A stretch of DNA of 64,000 nucleotides, taken from Clavelina lepadiformis. Lineage: Eukaryota; Chordata; Ascidiacea; Aplousobranchia; Clavelinidae. Shown piece by piece: positions 10,513-24,213 of the stretch. Under the pieces are notes generated by a model. It made no database searches. It was not told the DNA's origin and worked only from the letters and a program-made list of their open reading frames with translations. A program made the translations under genes and the position numbers. Position 1 is the first letter of the stretch. Each line of letters opens with the position of its first letter. The stretch covers positions 18,421,501-18,485,500 of the forward strand of contig NC_135245.1 in the NCBI RefSeq assembly GCF_947623445.1, in the 5' to 3' direction.

Positions 10513-13500
10513 TCACACAGTAGTACCACTTGGTTTAATTTGTTCTTTGAGAGATGACGTTGAAGCCGTCGGACTGTTGACGTTATGTGGCTGAAATAAA
10601 AGTGAATATGTTGTTAATAACCGCCTGAAGATGTGTTATGAGTGACCTACAAGCAGTAAGTGATGAAGAGGAATTGATAAATATTCGAGCAACAACCTGT
10701 TAGAAAGCTTCAAAGAGAAGCATAGATAGTCTGAAATTATTCCATGAATCCCTGGACAGACATTTATATATCACTGGCTTTTAGCAGTGAAAAACCCATG
10801 GTTAAGCAAATAGTATTGAACTAGGAATTTATTAATTAAAAGAGTTAATCACTAATATGAAGTGGCATATATATAAAATCACCATTTCAGGCCTTTTCCA
10901 CAGTTGAATGTAACCGTCTTGGCAAGTTGTGACAACGCAGTCATCTTTGAAGTCGAGGCAAGTCAAACGACCTTGAGAGACCTTCTTACATATAAGCGGC
11001 ACCAGCATCGGTGTGTCATCCAAACATGGGCAAATGTTTGTTCCAAACGTTTTCATAACCTTGAACAAATAAATAGGTTTTGACCTGTAATGTCTGAGCT
11101 ACTCGACTTATTTGTTTGATAAAATGCATAAAAGCGTTTATTAATTCTCAAACAATTGCAGATATGGCAGCTAGAACATATTGGCAGATACGATTTATGT
11201 TCACAAAAAACATTAAAAAATATGGTTATTATAAATGTAATGTGTGCATAAATTGCAGCAATTGTCAAATATACTTAGGTACAGATTATCTTTACACATG
11301 TTTTAAGACCTAAAGGTTGAATCCACGATTATAAAATCGTAAACAGCCACAGGCAAGAAACTGTTACAGAAAGCACACATCACGCTAAGTGTGTGTGGAA
11401 ATACATTCAACACAAGAAGTGCAATAATTCCAAACAGACCATATTGTATTAGCAGTAATCCTAACACTACGCTACCAAAACTTGCTGGGTAGTACATATC
11501 TTAATCATATATATATTATGTATCATGTTCCTTTCAAATGAAAGGTTAGTTGGGAAATTGCACTACAAGAGCATCATATATGGTGACACTTATACAATGC
11601 ATGTGTTGTTGTACATGATAAATAAACGGCTTAAATAAAAACTATTAAATTCAACAAAAACAACCTACTTTCAAAAGTGGACAAACCTTGGGAGGTTGTG
11701 GTTTCCTTAAAAAGCCGATTTTTGAAGTTGTGTTGCTGCTGGTATGGTTTGCAGAACTCTTAAACCCGAAATGAGGAAGGCTTAGGTTACGCTTGTGCTC
11801 TTTAGCTTCCTTCTGGGAACGGTCATGAGTACCTATTGTGGCAAATTTACGAATTGCCGACAAACTATTAGACGAATCTAACTTTGAAGAATGCTTGCGT
11901 TCTTTTTGATTGACAGATGCGTTTATAGAATGGGGCACGCTACTCGACCTTGATGACGGCACTAAAACTGCGGAAGAGTCTAAAGAGGTCCTGTGGTGAT
12001 AATTGTTCACTTGGTTATGATGGCTGGATCCGTCACCGCTATAATCCAGGCCTGACAAACCATTTACATCGACATCTCCAGCTGGAAAATTAAAGTTTGA
12101 TGGGGCTTGTTCTTTGGAAGAATTTTGTTCCTCTTCTTTATCACAATGCTGCGATGTCGGAGCCATCACAGATTTACTCCTCTGTAGGAAGAACAAAGCG
12201 TTTTCATCCAGCTCCCAGAGGCAGAGTTGAGCATCCTGGCCAACGGATCCAAATCGGTAGGAAAGAGAAGGAGCACTCCCCTCCACACCAATGCTTAGCC
12301 TTGATAACTTCGAGACATTGCTGTAAGTCCTAAGACGCCTTATAGCGCTGTTTGCTAGCGAAGTTGGCATGTCTCCGTTTAATTTCAAGTGAATTCCGAC
12401 ATCATTTAAACTATCTGTATGCGATGTTTTAGTGTCGGACTCATACCTATCATCAGCGGCATCAGCGACCTTATCCATGGAGTTACTTTTGTCGCTGTCC
12501 TGTCCAAACTGATGAGGGCTCTGCGCATCTACAATGTCGGACACGCTTGGTATACCGTAATATGCTTTCATATCTGCATCCGACGGGATGGTGCAGCAAT
12601 AAGGGTCAAATGCGACTTCACTGACCCATGACCTGTGGCCACTACCACGAGCAATGACACATTTGTCACAAAATGACCAAACAGTGACCAGGTCATCCTC
12701 GCCTCCGGTTACGACATAACGACCATCAGGGCTCCAACTACACGTCAAAAGTCCGCCAAAATAACTTTTCATGCACCCGTACTCGTCGAACGTTGAATGG
12801 TCAATTATGCGCAAGTATCCACTCTGTGTGCATAACAACACGGCATAAGTGTTAGTTAATTAATTATATCATTATTAACCAGTCATATAATATATACATT
12901 AGTTGCATCATCTGTTACTTCATTATTATTACATAGGTCTATATGGTCAAACAGTGAATATTTCATAATAGTTACACCGGGTGCTTTGAAGTAGTTGTAT
13001 GCCAATGACAATAAGGTTCATTTCTGTGTAAATCAAACAACTGTAACCACTAATTACAGCGTTATTATACCAAAAGTAGGCTTCACTTAACATGTCAAAC
13101 TTTGAACAACCAAATTAAAAATTAACTTGCTAAGTATTGTAAGTGGTTCCTTTCAAACGATCATTAATAAAATTATCGAACATTTACCTGTGTTACTACT
13201 GCTACAAATTTATCACAGGGGGAAAACTCAAAAGCGTTAACTCCAGACCCATCAGTAGACATCACCCACTTGTACACTGGGTTACGTTGAGTGGCGGTAG
13301 ATCCATTGGAATTAGGGGAAGATATTGTTGTGTTCTTTGTCTTCAATGTGTAGATTGAATATCCATTTCCGCTTTTGTATGGCTTAAAACAGAATATAAT
13401 ATAAAACAAAAATAGGATTTACTGTAATCAATGCAAACCTTAACATTGTACCCATCATATATTACAGTGTACATACCTGAGAATGATACTGCGGCATGAA

Positions 13501-16500
13501 GTTAGCACAAGGTTGAGTGATGTCATATGTGTACATAAAGCCGCTGATATGGGCGGCCAATAAAATGTTTTCACTATTTGGGAACCATTTCACACACGTC
13601 ACACGAGACTTTTCTACTGATCTCTGCAAATAACAAAAGTTATACTAGCAAGTTTTATATTCAAACTTTTACTTTATATTACTCGATATTTTATTAGGAA
13701 CTTAAACCAACACTTGATTTATTTCTAAATCCTCGAACAGGTACAGTGTAACACCTTTTATGTAAATCAGTTTGATAAATATATTATTGGCATTTATAGT
13801 TAGCCATGTTGGGAGTAGACCATATGTTATTCACTTGATTTCCTCTGATCGTATCACGAAAATATGTTACAGCATGTTTTAGCAATCAGCACATGTGAAA
13901 TGTATGTATGTTACACAGAGACTCCCTAAATTATGTTTTCATCAAACACACAGTTAACCACACAACATTGACACACTTCAAAAGTTACCTGTTCTACATA
14001 CAGTACATATATTACAAGTGAATGTTACACACTACATAAGGCTGCTTATTTTTGCCTCCTTACAATTCAGTTTGTAATCTTTTGATACCGGTACTTCTTT
14101 TCACATAATAGTTACTTCATGTTAACTGCTAATCTGCTATATATATATATAAGTAATGCATGGTGAAGATGACTATGTACTGTAACATTGGCATCAGCAC
14201 TAATATGCTAGATCTTAGGTTTAAGGTACTGAATTTATAAACCGATGAAAATAAAATTAACTTTAACATGTAAGAAAGTGTCACAATTATGTTTTACCTA
14301 ACTTTTAAGTTTAAGCTTTTAATTTTAACTAACAATCATCAGTCTGATTGTTTAAGTTTACTGCAGTGTCTTTTTGATAAACATGCATGTAGAATTACAG
14401 CACATGAAATGTATATTTAATAAAACTATGTATTGTTAATTTTGATAGTATTACAAGGTAAAAAGAGTCATAAAGTAATATCTTACTCTTAGTAGTATTT
14501 GTATAAATTAAAATATCAAGATTTCCACAGCACAGGTGTATAACTTACATCTTCATTCATGATCTGAAGACTCTCTTTTGTCCTGACATCAATAATTTGA
14601 ACCTGGCCGGCAATGAAGCCAACTGCTACTCGGACACTATCCGCTGATGCAGAAAACTGGTTGATGTCATGACATGTCGGGGCGACACCTTTGTATGTCC
14701 TCTTGTCAAGATATTCCACCGGTTGGGCCTGCATCAGAAAATACTTTGTAATCTACTAATCTAAGGTTTTAAACCAAATTTTTACCGAAAGCAGGAAGTA
14801 ACAAAAAATGTAATCTTGATAAGTGTAACGCTTATTCAAAAAATGTAAAATATACTGCAGCTTGCAAGTATTATCACACTATCTTATCTTCAAATGAAAT
14901 TGCAACAAAGGCCAGTGCAAATCATACCAAGCAAATCAATAGCTCTTGGGTTGACAATCAAGTCAAATAACAACTGCAGAACATACTATTAAGCTATACA
15001 ATATTTATTACAGGCTGTTACAAGCTTACTGTTACAGGCTTACTGTTACAGCTGATATGCAGAAAGAAATTACACAGACATACAACTTATATTTTGAAGG
15101 ATTTTATGATTATTTTTATGCATAGTAACTCGTTGAGTTACTGAGCTAACCTACTGCAACCTTGAAAGTTGCTTATAAAGAATTAGGTTCCGCCGTTTGT
15201 ATCTTAAAACGTTTTGCGGAAGATCGCCTAAATGTGGTAAACTTCAACGGCTTGGTCAGGTGTATGCAGTGGGCTAACACATAATATTTTACTACAAAAT
15301 CAAACCAGTAACTTCATCAATCAATTAACCAATCATTTTATTTTTCATTAAAACCACGGTGGAAACGAAAAAAATCAAGCCAGTTGTAATTAGCATGCGC
15401 TTATGAATAAGAAAAAGTGACTAATCCGAAAAGGCTTCAAACCATATGTAAGGAAGATTGGTATCATACACTATGTTCTCAGACTGAGGGTAGTCTTTGC
15501 ATGACTTTAACTCAGTGATCACTCATCGCTCAAGGTATAACTGTTTTACACGTTCTCAACTTGAAACTGTGTATCAGAACCACTGAAAAGGAGCAAGCGT
15601 TGTTAATGCTTTGCCCAGGGGCATTACTATGGTATGGAGCCACTGAGCATGGAACTCCAAAACACAGCCCGCATTATTGCAAGCTCAGCACTCGGCTACT
15701 GAGACCACAAGTTTTTTCTCTAACAAGTTTTATGCACCTAACAATTGCATATACATACTGTATATTGTATCAAAGGTTTCTTTGGAACCGTACCGTACTT
15801 GTTTGATTGAAATGGTGGAAAGCTTTAGCATGATTGGAAAAAATATTTCAACTTTTATGAAAGTCTAGGAGCCAGCGTAGAACATGCAAAAGATTTGGGA
15901 TAATGAAAATCAAAACATATAATATTTTAAGTCAGACTTGCAACTTCCAAAAACTGGAGCTCCCTCTATCTGTCGTAAAACTACAGGGAACGGATTTCTT
16001 CTCATGTATTTTACTTTTTAAGGTGGAAACACTGTTGCCAGACTCCTACATGGCAATTTAAAAATGGATATGCTAAAATTCACTAATCCAGAATATGTTA
16101 CACACCGAGTCAGCGAGTATATATCATATACATGTATATATTACGTATATACCATACTATGCTCAAGAAATTAACTTGAAACTTATCAAGTCAGCACACA
16201 ACTCTACTTAGCGGCTTTCATATGTGAATCGCTCAACTGCAAGTCAACCACAACAATGAGCCAATTACAAGTTGAACACCAAAAGTATTACATAATTATA
16301 TACATGTAATCTGTGAATTAGTGTTATACCGTATATATATGCTATATGTATTATACAATCTGTAATATACTGTATATGGGTCTACACTCTACAGCACTTT
16401 TCATAACCAACATTGCCACACTTTACATTATTCCAAAGTTGTAATAACCAGCTAAAAACATCACGAATTTATACATATCTTACAACACATCATAAAATAA

Positions 16501-17099
16501 AATGCAACACCCAAAAATCTCGAATAACAAAAAACCTTTTTGATAATAACCCCCATAATAAACCTACGGTATATTAATTTGCAGTAGGTCAGAATTTTGT
16601 AGACTTTTAAGTTGATAGGGCTGATATGTTTGGGATTAAGTAGCAAGGAAAAGCGTTCTATCAGAAAAAAGCGCGGCTTCCCAAAGCAAATATAAATACG
16701 TCTATGACTGAGTTATAAACCAAATTACCTACCGGTTCTTGTTTAAATGACTTGTAAAAAAAGTAAAAAAGTTCTCTGCCAACGGTGAAGCAAATGCAAT
16801 CTTCATCGGTGAGACCGTCACTAACTTTAACAAATGAGGTTTTGACCGGGGTTAAACTTGAAGCAGGAACCTGGGAAAGACAACTTAAGATATTTGCAGA
16901 AACAAATGTCATACAGCATTGATTTCATTGTCACATTTATTTCAAAAGCCAATAGCTTTTGCTGAAGACTTACTTGAGGCGCATAGGGTATTCGTTTAGG
17001 ATAAAAATACTCGGAAACGGGCATTTGTCTGTATGTTCCCTCTCTTGTAGTGAACTGCACTTTTATACTTTCGTCTTTAATTCCACCATCCATTGCCAT
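10513..17099 (-). CDS. WDR20/DMWD-like WD40-repeat protein, eight coding exons
   Basis: Exons in transcription order: 17099-16974, 16870-16733, 14728-14549, 13623-13477, 13382-13188, 12823-11687, 11059-10883, 10590-10513; about 725 codons, every intron phase 0. The protein opens MAMDGGIKDESIKVQFTTRE, close to the WDR20 N-terminus (QFTTREG), and shares YKGVAPTCHD, VGFIAGQVQIID, MKSYFGGLL, GGEDDLVTVWSF, RFGSVGQDAQLCLW and CQDGYIQLW with WDR20/DMWD. The large exon 6 holds the family's acidic and Ser-rich disordered insert (about residues 355-620) between the WD blades. WDR20 is known as a beta-propeller cofactor of the USP12/USP46 deubiquitinases together with WDR48. The last exon is inferred from a TTTATTTCAG acceptor and gives a C-terminus ending SGTTV, like DMWD's; without that splice the frame ends at 10832. 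Whether the gene counts as WDR20 or DMWD is open, since the two are vertebrate paralogues. Confidence 0.93.
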
Positions 17100-20000
17100 G
17101 ATAAACAAGAACACAATGCAATGTTAAAGAACATTACTTGAGCATTTTTGCAATACTCTCAACACTTAAATAGCTATATGCATGTATAAATTCTACATAA
17201 CAGTGAAGGAATTTTACAAATATTTGTTAAGAAACCCTGTTATCTGGTTTAACCAGATAGTAATAAGGGTAAAATATACGCTGATTTACAATGAAGTCTT
17301 TGAAAGTCACCCAAAGTAAATACGGAACATCTGTGAATATGACCGTAAAACCAGCCTTATTTACTGTCTGCATCTGAATAAGTTTTAATCTAGCAAAATT
17401 TGAAAGTTGACATTTGACCTTCATGACAAATTTAATTAAAATACTAAGTCATACACTGACTGTACCAAAGCCCAGTGCCCATCAAAGGTTGAGTTTCTAA
17501 AGTTATCAAGGCATTCTTTAAATCAATACTTTTATTTTATTTTATCATTCTTTAAAATTAATTGATAAATTAATAATTAATTAATTAATACATATATTGT
17601 GTAGAATCATATGGTAAGATAAAGGAAGTTAAAATGGTGCATTCATGCCGCAATAATCCAAACAACAACACCAAAACTTTTTGCCACACCATTATGATGC
17701 TTATATTACAATATATGCAGCACAACAACAACTCTGCTCTATAATATAGGTGCAAAGGCCAATTTTCTGCGTAGGAGAAATCTGGTGCATTAGCGGTATA
17801 ACAACTTCCATAATAGGCCCTATACAAATATAATTGCATTCCTAAAGCAGGCAAAATCCACAGTTAAAAATGTGGCATCTGCACCAATGAGATTTATCAA
17901 CGTGCATAGCATGCCAACCCTTTTTATCTTTCTGCTTTTATGCTAATTCATAACAAATTAACAAAAAAAATTGGCAGGATGCATACCATCATGCATGCCA
18001 AGTCTTGTGTCTTCGCTTACACAATTTTTAGTTGAAAGTTGTCCTATTTTCCAGGCTATGGCCAATTCAATAGCAAAACTTTAGTCTATCGATCTACAGT
18101 GTGGTGCAAACAAGTGTTGACTATACAAGATACATCGGTAATTGACAAAATAGGTTCAGCGTTGCACAGCCGCTAATCCCAATTCCACAACTGCATGCCA
18201 TTTAACATGTAAGTATATATAGCCTGGTAAACCAACCCATGCTGCCGTGCCGTGCACTGTTTGTGTATAAGCTTATCGTGTACTTGCAATGTCAGTTCAA
18301 TACTTCAATGCCAAGCCCGTAATAGCAGACTAGCTTAGCCTATAACCAATAGACTTAGGCCTTGATCTTCACATCTTACAATTTTTCTTTTAAGCCCTTA
18401 AAGCCGTTTTTCGTAAACAAAGTGCACATAGAATAAAAAAGCTTCAGAACCCCAGTTTTGAATTATCGCCGTGTTTTCGTCGTAGAAGCACCAGCATTCA
18501 GCACACTGCGTCAATGTGGCGAGTAGAAGACCTTCCTCACTCTGAGGACAGGAGGAAAATTATTATGAGAAAACAAACAACATTCTTATAACACGTCAAC
18601 GTGAAATACGTCAGTAACGTGATAGATGTGTTTGCAAAATTGTCTTTAGCCTAGCCTATTCAGTGCCTTACCTACGTTTCTCCATAAATCTTGTAAAACT
18701 ATGTCAATAATGACATCATCTCCTAAATCATACAATCCTGTCCTTTCCTTGTTTGCATTTTGACGTTTTAAACAGTCCAAGGTTTGCATCTAACTCAAAA
18801 AGTGCGCTCATTGCAAAAAAAAAACCATTATTTCAACAAAGTTTTTTCTTTCATGCCTTAAATAATTCACATTTTTTTAATATGATATTTAAAAATTTAC
18901 CTTATTTCATCATCTGATTAAATTTTATTACTAAAGTAAATTCTAACTTCATTAAATGAATTGTAAAAATTCTTAATTGAATTTGACATTAACTACTATT
19001 TGACATCTACTATTTTCAAATAAATTTGATCATCATTGCTTTGTGGGTTCTGGTTCACTTCGCCACTCTCTGGCTGCTAGATTCTGACTGGGAGTTTTAA
19101 CATATGCTTGGGCTTGAACCCAACCCACGGATTTTTATGGGTTGGGTCCGATGCCAACAGGGAATTATATGACTGTTAATGTAGATTTTTGCTCCAAATT
19201 TAATGCCTAACATTTAATATCAACAATTAACCATCAAGCTCAAACGACGACGACCGTTGATCGCAGTCTTGTCATCACCTCTTGTACAATTTTTTGACTT
19301 GTATTTTGTTTTCTCTTTTTCCAATGACATTGTGCACATTTTACCGTTTACAGGTTGTAAGCAGTGGTAGGATTCAAATATTTTAACATCCGATTCTCGC
19401 ACTAGCAGTATGCCATATTTGCCAGGAGCCAATATATAGACGTAGACCTATAGACCTACACATACGCTGTGCTAATAGTCATAATTAGCCCATGTTCCTG
19501 CGGAGTTCTTGTGCAGATCTAATGATACTATGATGTTATTAATGTTCTATTTCGTCTGTTTAACAACAAGCGCTGTGCTATATTTTGGTCGTGTTTAGTA
19601 TAGGCCTACACGACCCGGTTTTGATTACTTCCGAATTACGTCATTCGTGCTACAGCGTTTAATGCGTCGGTTCTGGTATTGTCAGTCTAATATGGCAGAC
19701 TGGAATTTACTGTCTATCGAATGTAGCTTTATTCTGTGCTTTGGAAACAGTAACCATTTCGTTGAGAACCAATAATAAATATCATTCAAGATATTGACAG
19801 TTTTTTTGGTTCTAGTACTGTTGTAATGGAAACTGGGTAGGCTAAATGGCACGTGAACTTGAGAGATTGACCCACTTCACTACAATGAGTACTTGTTGAA
19901 ATGTTTATTGTGGGTGATGATATATGAATCTCATGAGGTCGTTGTGTACTTTTTTCACCTACAGATTTAATTGTTCACCTTGACGGCTTATTGTCTGATG

Positions 20001-21378
20001 ACTAGCTTCAATTAACAGTGATCAATATTATAATGATTTGTTTTCCACTGCTATGTTATAGGACCAAACTCCTTGTTACCTTGTGAAGATGACAATAAAG
20101 TTGTCTATCTTAACACTGAACTTATTCAAATAGAATTCAACAATGGTTACATAGGAATGACAACTGTATATACTGATTATATTGAAGTTTCTTTGAACAA
20201 TTACATTTAGACAAAACATTAGCACAGCAACAGCATAAAGACGTCCATGTTATAGGGTTGATCTTAGTGGAAGGAATGCATAGAACAGCTGTGCATAACT
20301 CACGCAAGATAGGCAGGCGCGATATTTATGTCACAACTTGAAACAAAAAACAGAAAGTTATCGGTACGCAATGTTATCTATCATTGACGTCATGTTTCGT
20401 AAAGCAGACGTCTGAAAATAAGAACTCTATATTCTATTTGTTTTTTTATATTATAATATCCTTTTATTATCACACTGTGATGCTTAACTAGACTATCAGG
20501 GGATAATGAATGCGCTGTCAATGGAGTCAGATTAGTGAAAAATCGATCAAGCATTAATTAATGTAATTAAGTAATTACAACTAAAACAACTAGTAAGAAC
20601 AATGTCAGTTGGCACACTTTTTAATTCATTGACAGTAATGGTTACAGCTCAGAGTAGTTCAGATTCTGAAGCAGATGACGAAAACGATGACGACCCCAGA
20701 GTTGTAAATGAATTGACTAATGGATCACTGAAATTTGTTTCTATAAACCGGTTGGAGCAATATTTTGAGCTTACCATAGTTTTACGAACCAACCAGGAGT
20801 TTATAACATGGGAACGTTAAGAAAGGAAGTGTCACATACACTGCAACCGTATCAACCTGATTTCCAACAAGCTATGTACTACTCCTACCAAGATGGATTT
20901 TGCGGAATTCTCGTTGAAACACTCGTTTTCCACAGCATTAAAAACACGGCATTAAAAATTACGAGACTTAAAGGGAAATGTCGAAATGGTGGCGCTTGTC
21001 GCCACACAACAAAGTGTTTTATCCTATTACGCTAAATCAGGTTTGCCAGTGTAAAGAACCAAATTGGCGAAACTCAGCAGAAAATACTTACAGAAAGAAA
21101 TTTTGGTTAAATATGCTACATTAAGTCGTAAAGTGCACGGTACTGCTTGTTACGTGACACAGAATCATTATTTATTGTTATTATGATTTGTTTTCAAGTC
21201 ATCTGCGAAGTGTTTGACGCACAATGAATTCGAGCTTTTGCTGCGAATGACGTAGCAAAATAAACAACTCGCAGGCATAAGGCTTAACTTAAAGAGTCTT
21301 TTAAAAAATGATAACGGTTTGTGGAAAAGATGATGGCTTGAAGTTGAATTAAAGGCATAGCCAATGCCGTTATAGATA
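17100..21378. other. Intergenic region upstream of the WD40 gene
   Basis: No recognised coding exon. The 5' untranslated region and promoter of the minus-strand WD40 gene should lie in its left part, but no TATA box or start site could be fixed. A frame at 20602-20820 (SSSDSEADDE, then RLEQYFE) faintly recalls the acidic C-terminal tail of pogo/Tigger transposases and may be a relic; this is a weak resemblance only. Confidence 0.4.
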
Positions 21379-22660
21379 GGCTTACCATACATCCCGTTTC
21401 AGCCGGGGCAGTCCCGCTTTTTAAGGCTTTGTACCGGCGTCCCGGTGAGTCAACCAAAAGTCCCGCTTTGGCATTTAGTCAGCCAACTTGCTGAAGAGCA
21501 ATGCTCGATGCGTGTTCTTGTGTCGTTGTGTTAAATGTGAAAGTAATTGTTACGTCATTCTAGCTGTTAATTGCTCCAGGACTGAGTTGATTGTTAGCGC
21601 ATGCGGTAGTTAGTATTGACTTTTCCTGCTGTGATTTTTATGAGAAAATAAAGTCGAATAAAGACTTCTTGAAGAAAGTATTGTCTACAGAAAAGTATGA
21701 TTGGGGAATTATGTAAATTTACAAATGCTTAAACATTGTTTTGTTTTCTAGTAAAATGCATTATTTTAGTTTTCCTTGGCGTCTTACTACTTTAGTTGTC
21801 CCTGACAATAGAAATCTTCATCATCTTCCAAAGATTATTTATCATTGGTGAGCATTCTTGCTGTACAAACTCGGGCTAACCAACAACGCCCTTCTTTAGT
21901 GCTATAGCCACCAGAAACCGGGTTCTTGCCCGGGATAGGGTTTCTTTTACGGTGGGTTTCTTCTCACATCCACTGATGTAGTTTACAGCGTTGAGGCAAT
22001 TTTCAATTATCAGCGTAGTTGCTTGTACACACCACCTGCTCCTCTGCTTAATTTTCGCTTTTTCAACTTATGTTTTATGGATTTAACTAAGTATAGGTTG
22101 AAAACTTCGCCTCGAGTGGTTATGAGTAAGGTCCGCATTGCCGATATCAGCGTTCGTCGTCTCTGTGGCGCAATGGATTAGCGCGCTGGACTTCTAATCC
22201 AGAGGTTCCGGGTTCGAGTCCCGGCAGGGATGCTTTATGGAATTTTTGACCCAATCTCATGAGTCCAGCATAAGAAACTGAAGCATTGAAGCAAATTACA
22301 ATAATCAGTTGCTTGAACACACCATCTGCTCATCTGCTTAATTTTTCATCTTTTTAACTTATGTTTTATGGTTTTAACTAAGTGTAGGTTTAGTGGCCGT
22401 GCTAGTTGTTACCAGCAATTATTAACGTTATTTTTCGTTTTAAGCCTTTTCGGTTTTGTCACTTTTTCTTGTTCATTGGCGCGTGTTAGTAACAACTGGC
22501 TTGATTTTTCGTCCCCACCGCACTTTTGACGAAAAAAAAAATGAATGAATGAATGAATCCAAAATAATTTCATATTCCTAGTAAAATATGAACCACATTT
22601 ATCTGATAAGGCTCGTTGTTCTGAAGCGTCCCGGTTTTCAATCACAAAAACATGGTAGGC
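21379..22660 (-). mobile_element. TIR element related to 1038-1578, carrying a tRNA-Arg
   Basis: The left end GGCTTACCATACATCCCG is flanked by TA (21377-21378). The right end, reverse-complemented, reads GCCTACCATGTTTTTGTG followed by a GGGACGCTT block and is also flanked by TA (22661-22662). Both ends match the element at 1038 in opposite orientation, but this copy is 1.28 kb rather than 0.54 kb. The extra DNA includes a tRNA-Arg gene between two direct repeats of about 90 bp (22018-22105 and 22310-22397). No transposase is visible. Confidence 0.6.
22159..22232 (+). tRNA. tRNA-Arg (TCT), solitary copy
   Basis: 74 nt and identical to the tRNA-Arg at 4785, although its flanks are unrelated to the tandem array. 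A TTTTT run follows within about 15 bases (near 22242), suitable for polymerase III termination. It lies inside a TIR element and between two direct repeats. Confidence 0.92.
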
Positions 22661-24213
22661 TATGCCTATTATAGACGGACTTAAATGTACAAAAATCACA
22701 GCAAATTTACCGGGACCAAGATTTTATATGTAAACTAACATTATATACGAAACAGTTGTAGACGAATTTTACTTTACGTTACAAAAAATGACCAATTGAA
22801 GGAAACCTTTCTGTATATCCTTTCCACAAATCACACTTCTGCGTGTTATAGCGACACTTAACGAACAAGGAACCGGTTTGTAGCAGGACGATGGGGTGAA
22901 AGGTCAGGTGCGTCACAATGTCTTCTCTAATCCTGCATCTTGACGAAATATGGGTAGGGCGAAAACTTCTGCCACAATTTTAAACTAACACATACTGAAA
23001 GTTAATAGGCTTAAGTTATCAAAACGATTTTTGTTTGATTAATAAGACATTAACAAAGGTATTTATTTTCGTTAACGAGACTTAATTTGGGTAAAAATGC
23101 AATCAACTTACGCCCACATACAAGCATATGCCTGTATGCTAGGCTACCCAGCTACCGGTATAATCAGAGAAGTCAGGCTGTTTAGTTAAGACCCTAGGCA
23201 AGAACACGAAATGCAAAAGTATAGCAATACATGATTCGAGTACATTGCCCGTCAAACTAACTTTTGTTTGTAAATTGACTTTCACATTTATGTAGTGTGT
23301 CTCCGTTTTTTTTGCAATGTTGTTTTATTTAAAGGAGTTTCAGTGTTTTTGTACCATACCATGTAAAACTGTGTACATTCAGACAATCATTACAACCCAG
23401 ACTGCAGAGTTTGGTATGTAGGCGCACACCATACTAATGATCTATTGATTCGTGCTTCAATGGCGCACTTAACATGTGTTGTTTTGCACTCACTGACTTG
23501 GACAAAACTTCTGTGCATTCAATTTTTAATGATTTAAAGATTGAATGAGTCAAAATGTGTAATAAGGGAGCGCACTTCCATTGCATCTGAGCATTCTAAG
23601 CACCTGTACTTATCATTTTTGGTTGTTGGGCACATGCAAGATTTTGCTGAAAACGGCCATTCTATGCAGTCCGAATTACAACCAAATTCAACATTAAACT
23701 GTGTACATTACTGTGTAATTGTACACCTAAGTGTGCACTTCTTTGCATTCGATTAATTTTGTGCTCTAGCCCTTGTCATTTTTGGTTTTTTGATACATTC
23801 AAGTTCTTACTGAAAATAGTATTTGCTTCCTATTTTCAGTTTAACTGACTTAGACCTACTTAAAGGTCATAATTGAAAGTGCTGCACACGCATGCAAAAA
23901 ACTCATCAACGTGGACGCCTAACTTTTACAAGTTCACATCGATTTGTATTACACACACACACATCATCAAAGTTGGTTGCTTGAACGATAAAATTTATAA
24001 TAACTTAACAAAGAATTAAGACTTTGTTGCATGCCGTCGCACCAAAATTTGTGCTTTTGCACACACAAGTTTTCGTCAAAACTGCTAAAGTTTCCAGTTG
24101 GGTTGAGAGTGAAATATACAGTATATCATTTTCAAAAACGTTTTCTTTGTTTAGCCAACTAGAGTATTTGAGCATATTTTGTCTTATTGTGAAGCAGAGA
24201 TAACTTTTTTCAA
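22661..24213. other. Intergenic region upstream of ACTR2
   Basis: AT-rich and without recognised exons or repeats. The promoter and 5' untranslated region of ACTR2 should lie near the right end; no core promoter motif can be assigned with confidence. Confidence 0.4.

Noticed and set aside
20602-20820. Acidic frame as a host gene
   Set aside because: Only a faint likeness to pogo transposase tails and no neighbouring exons, so it was not called as a gene.
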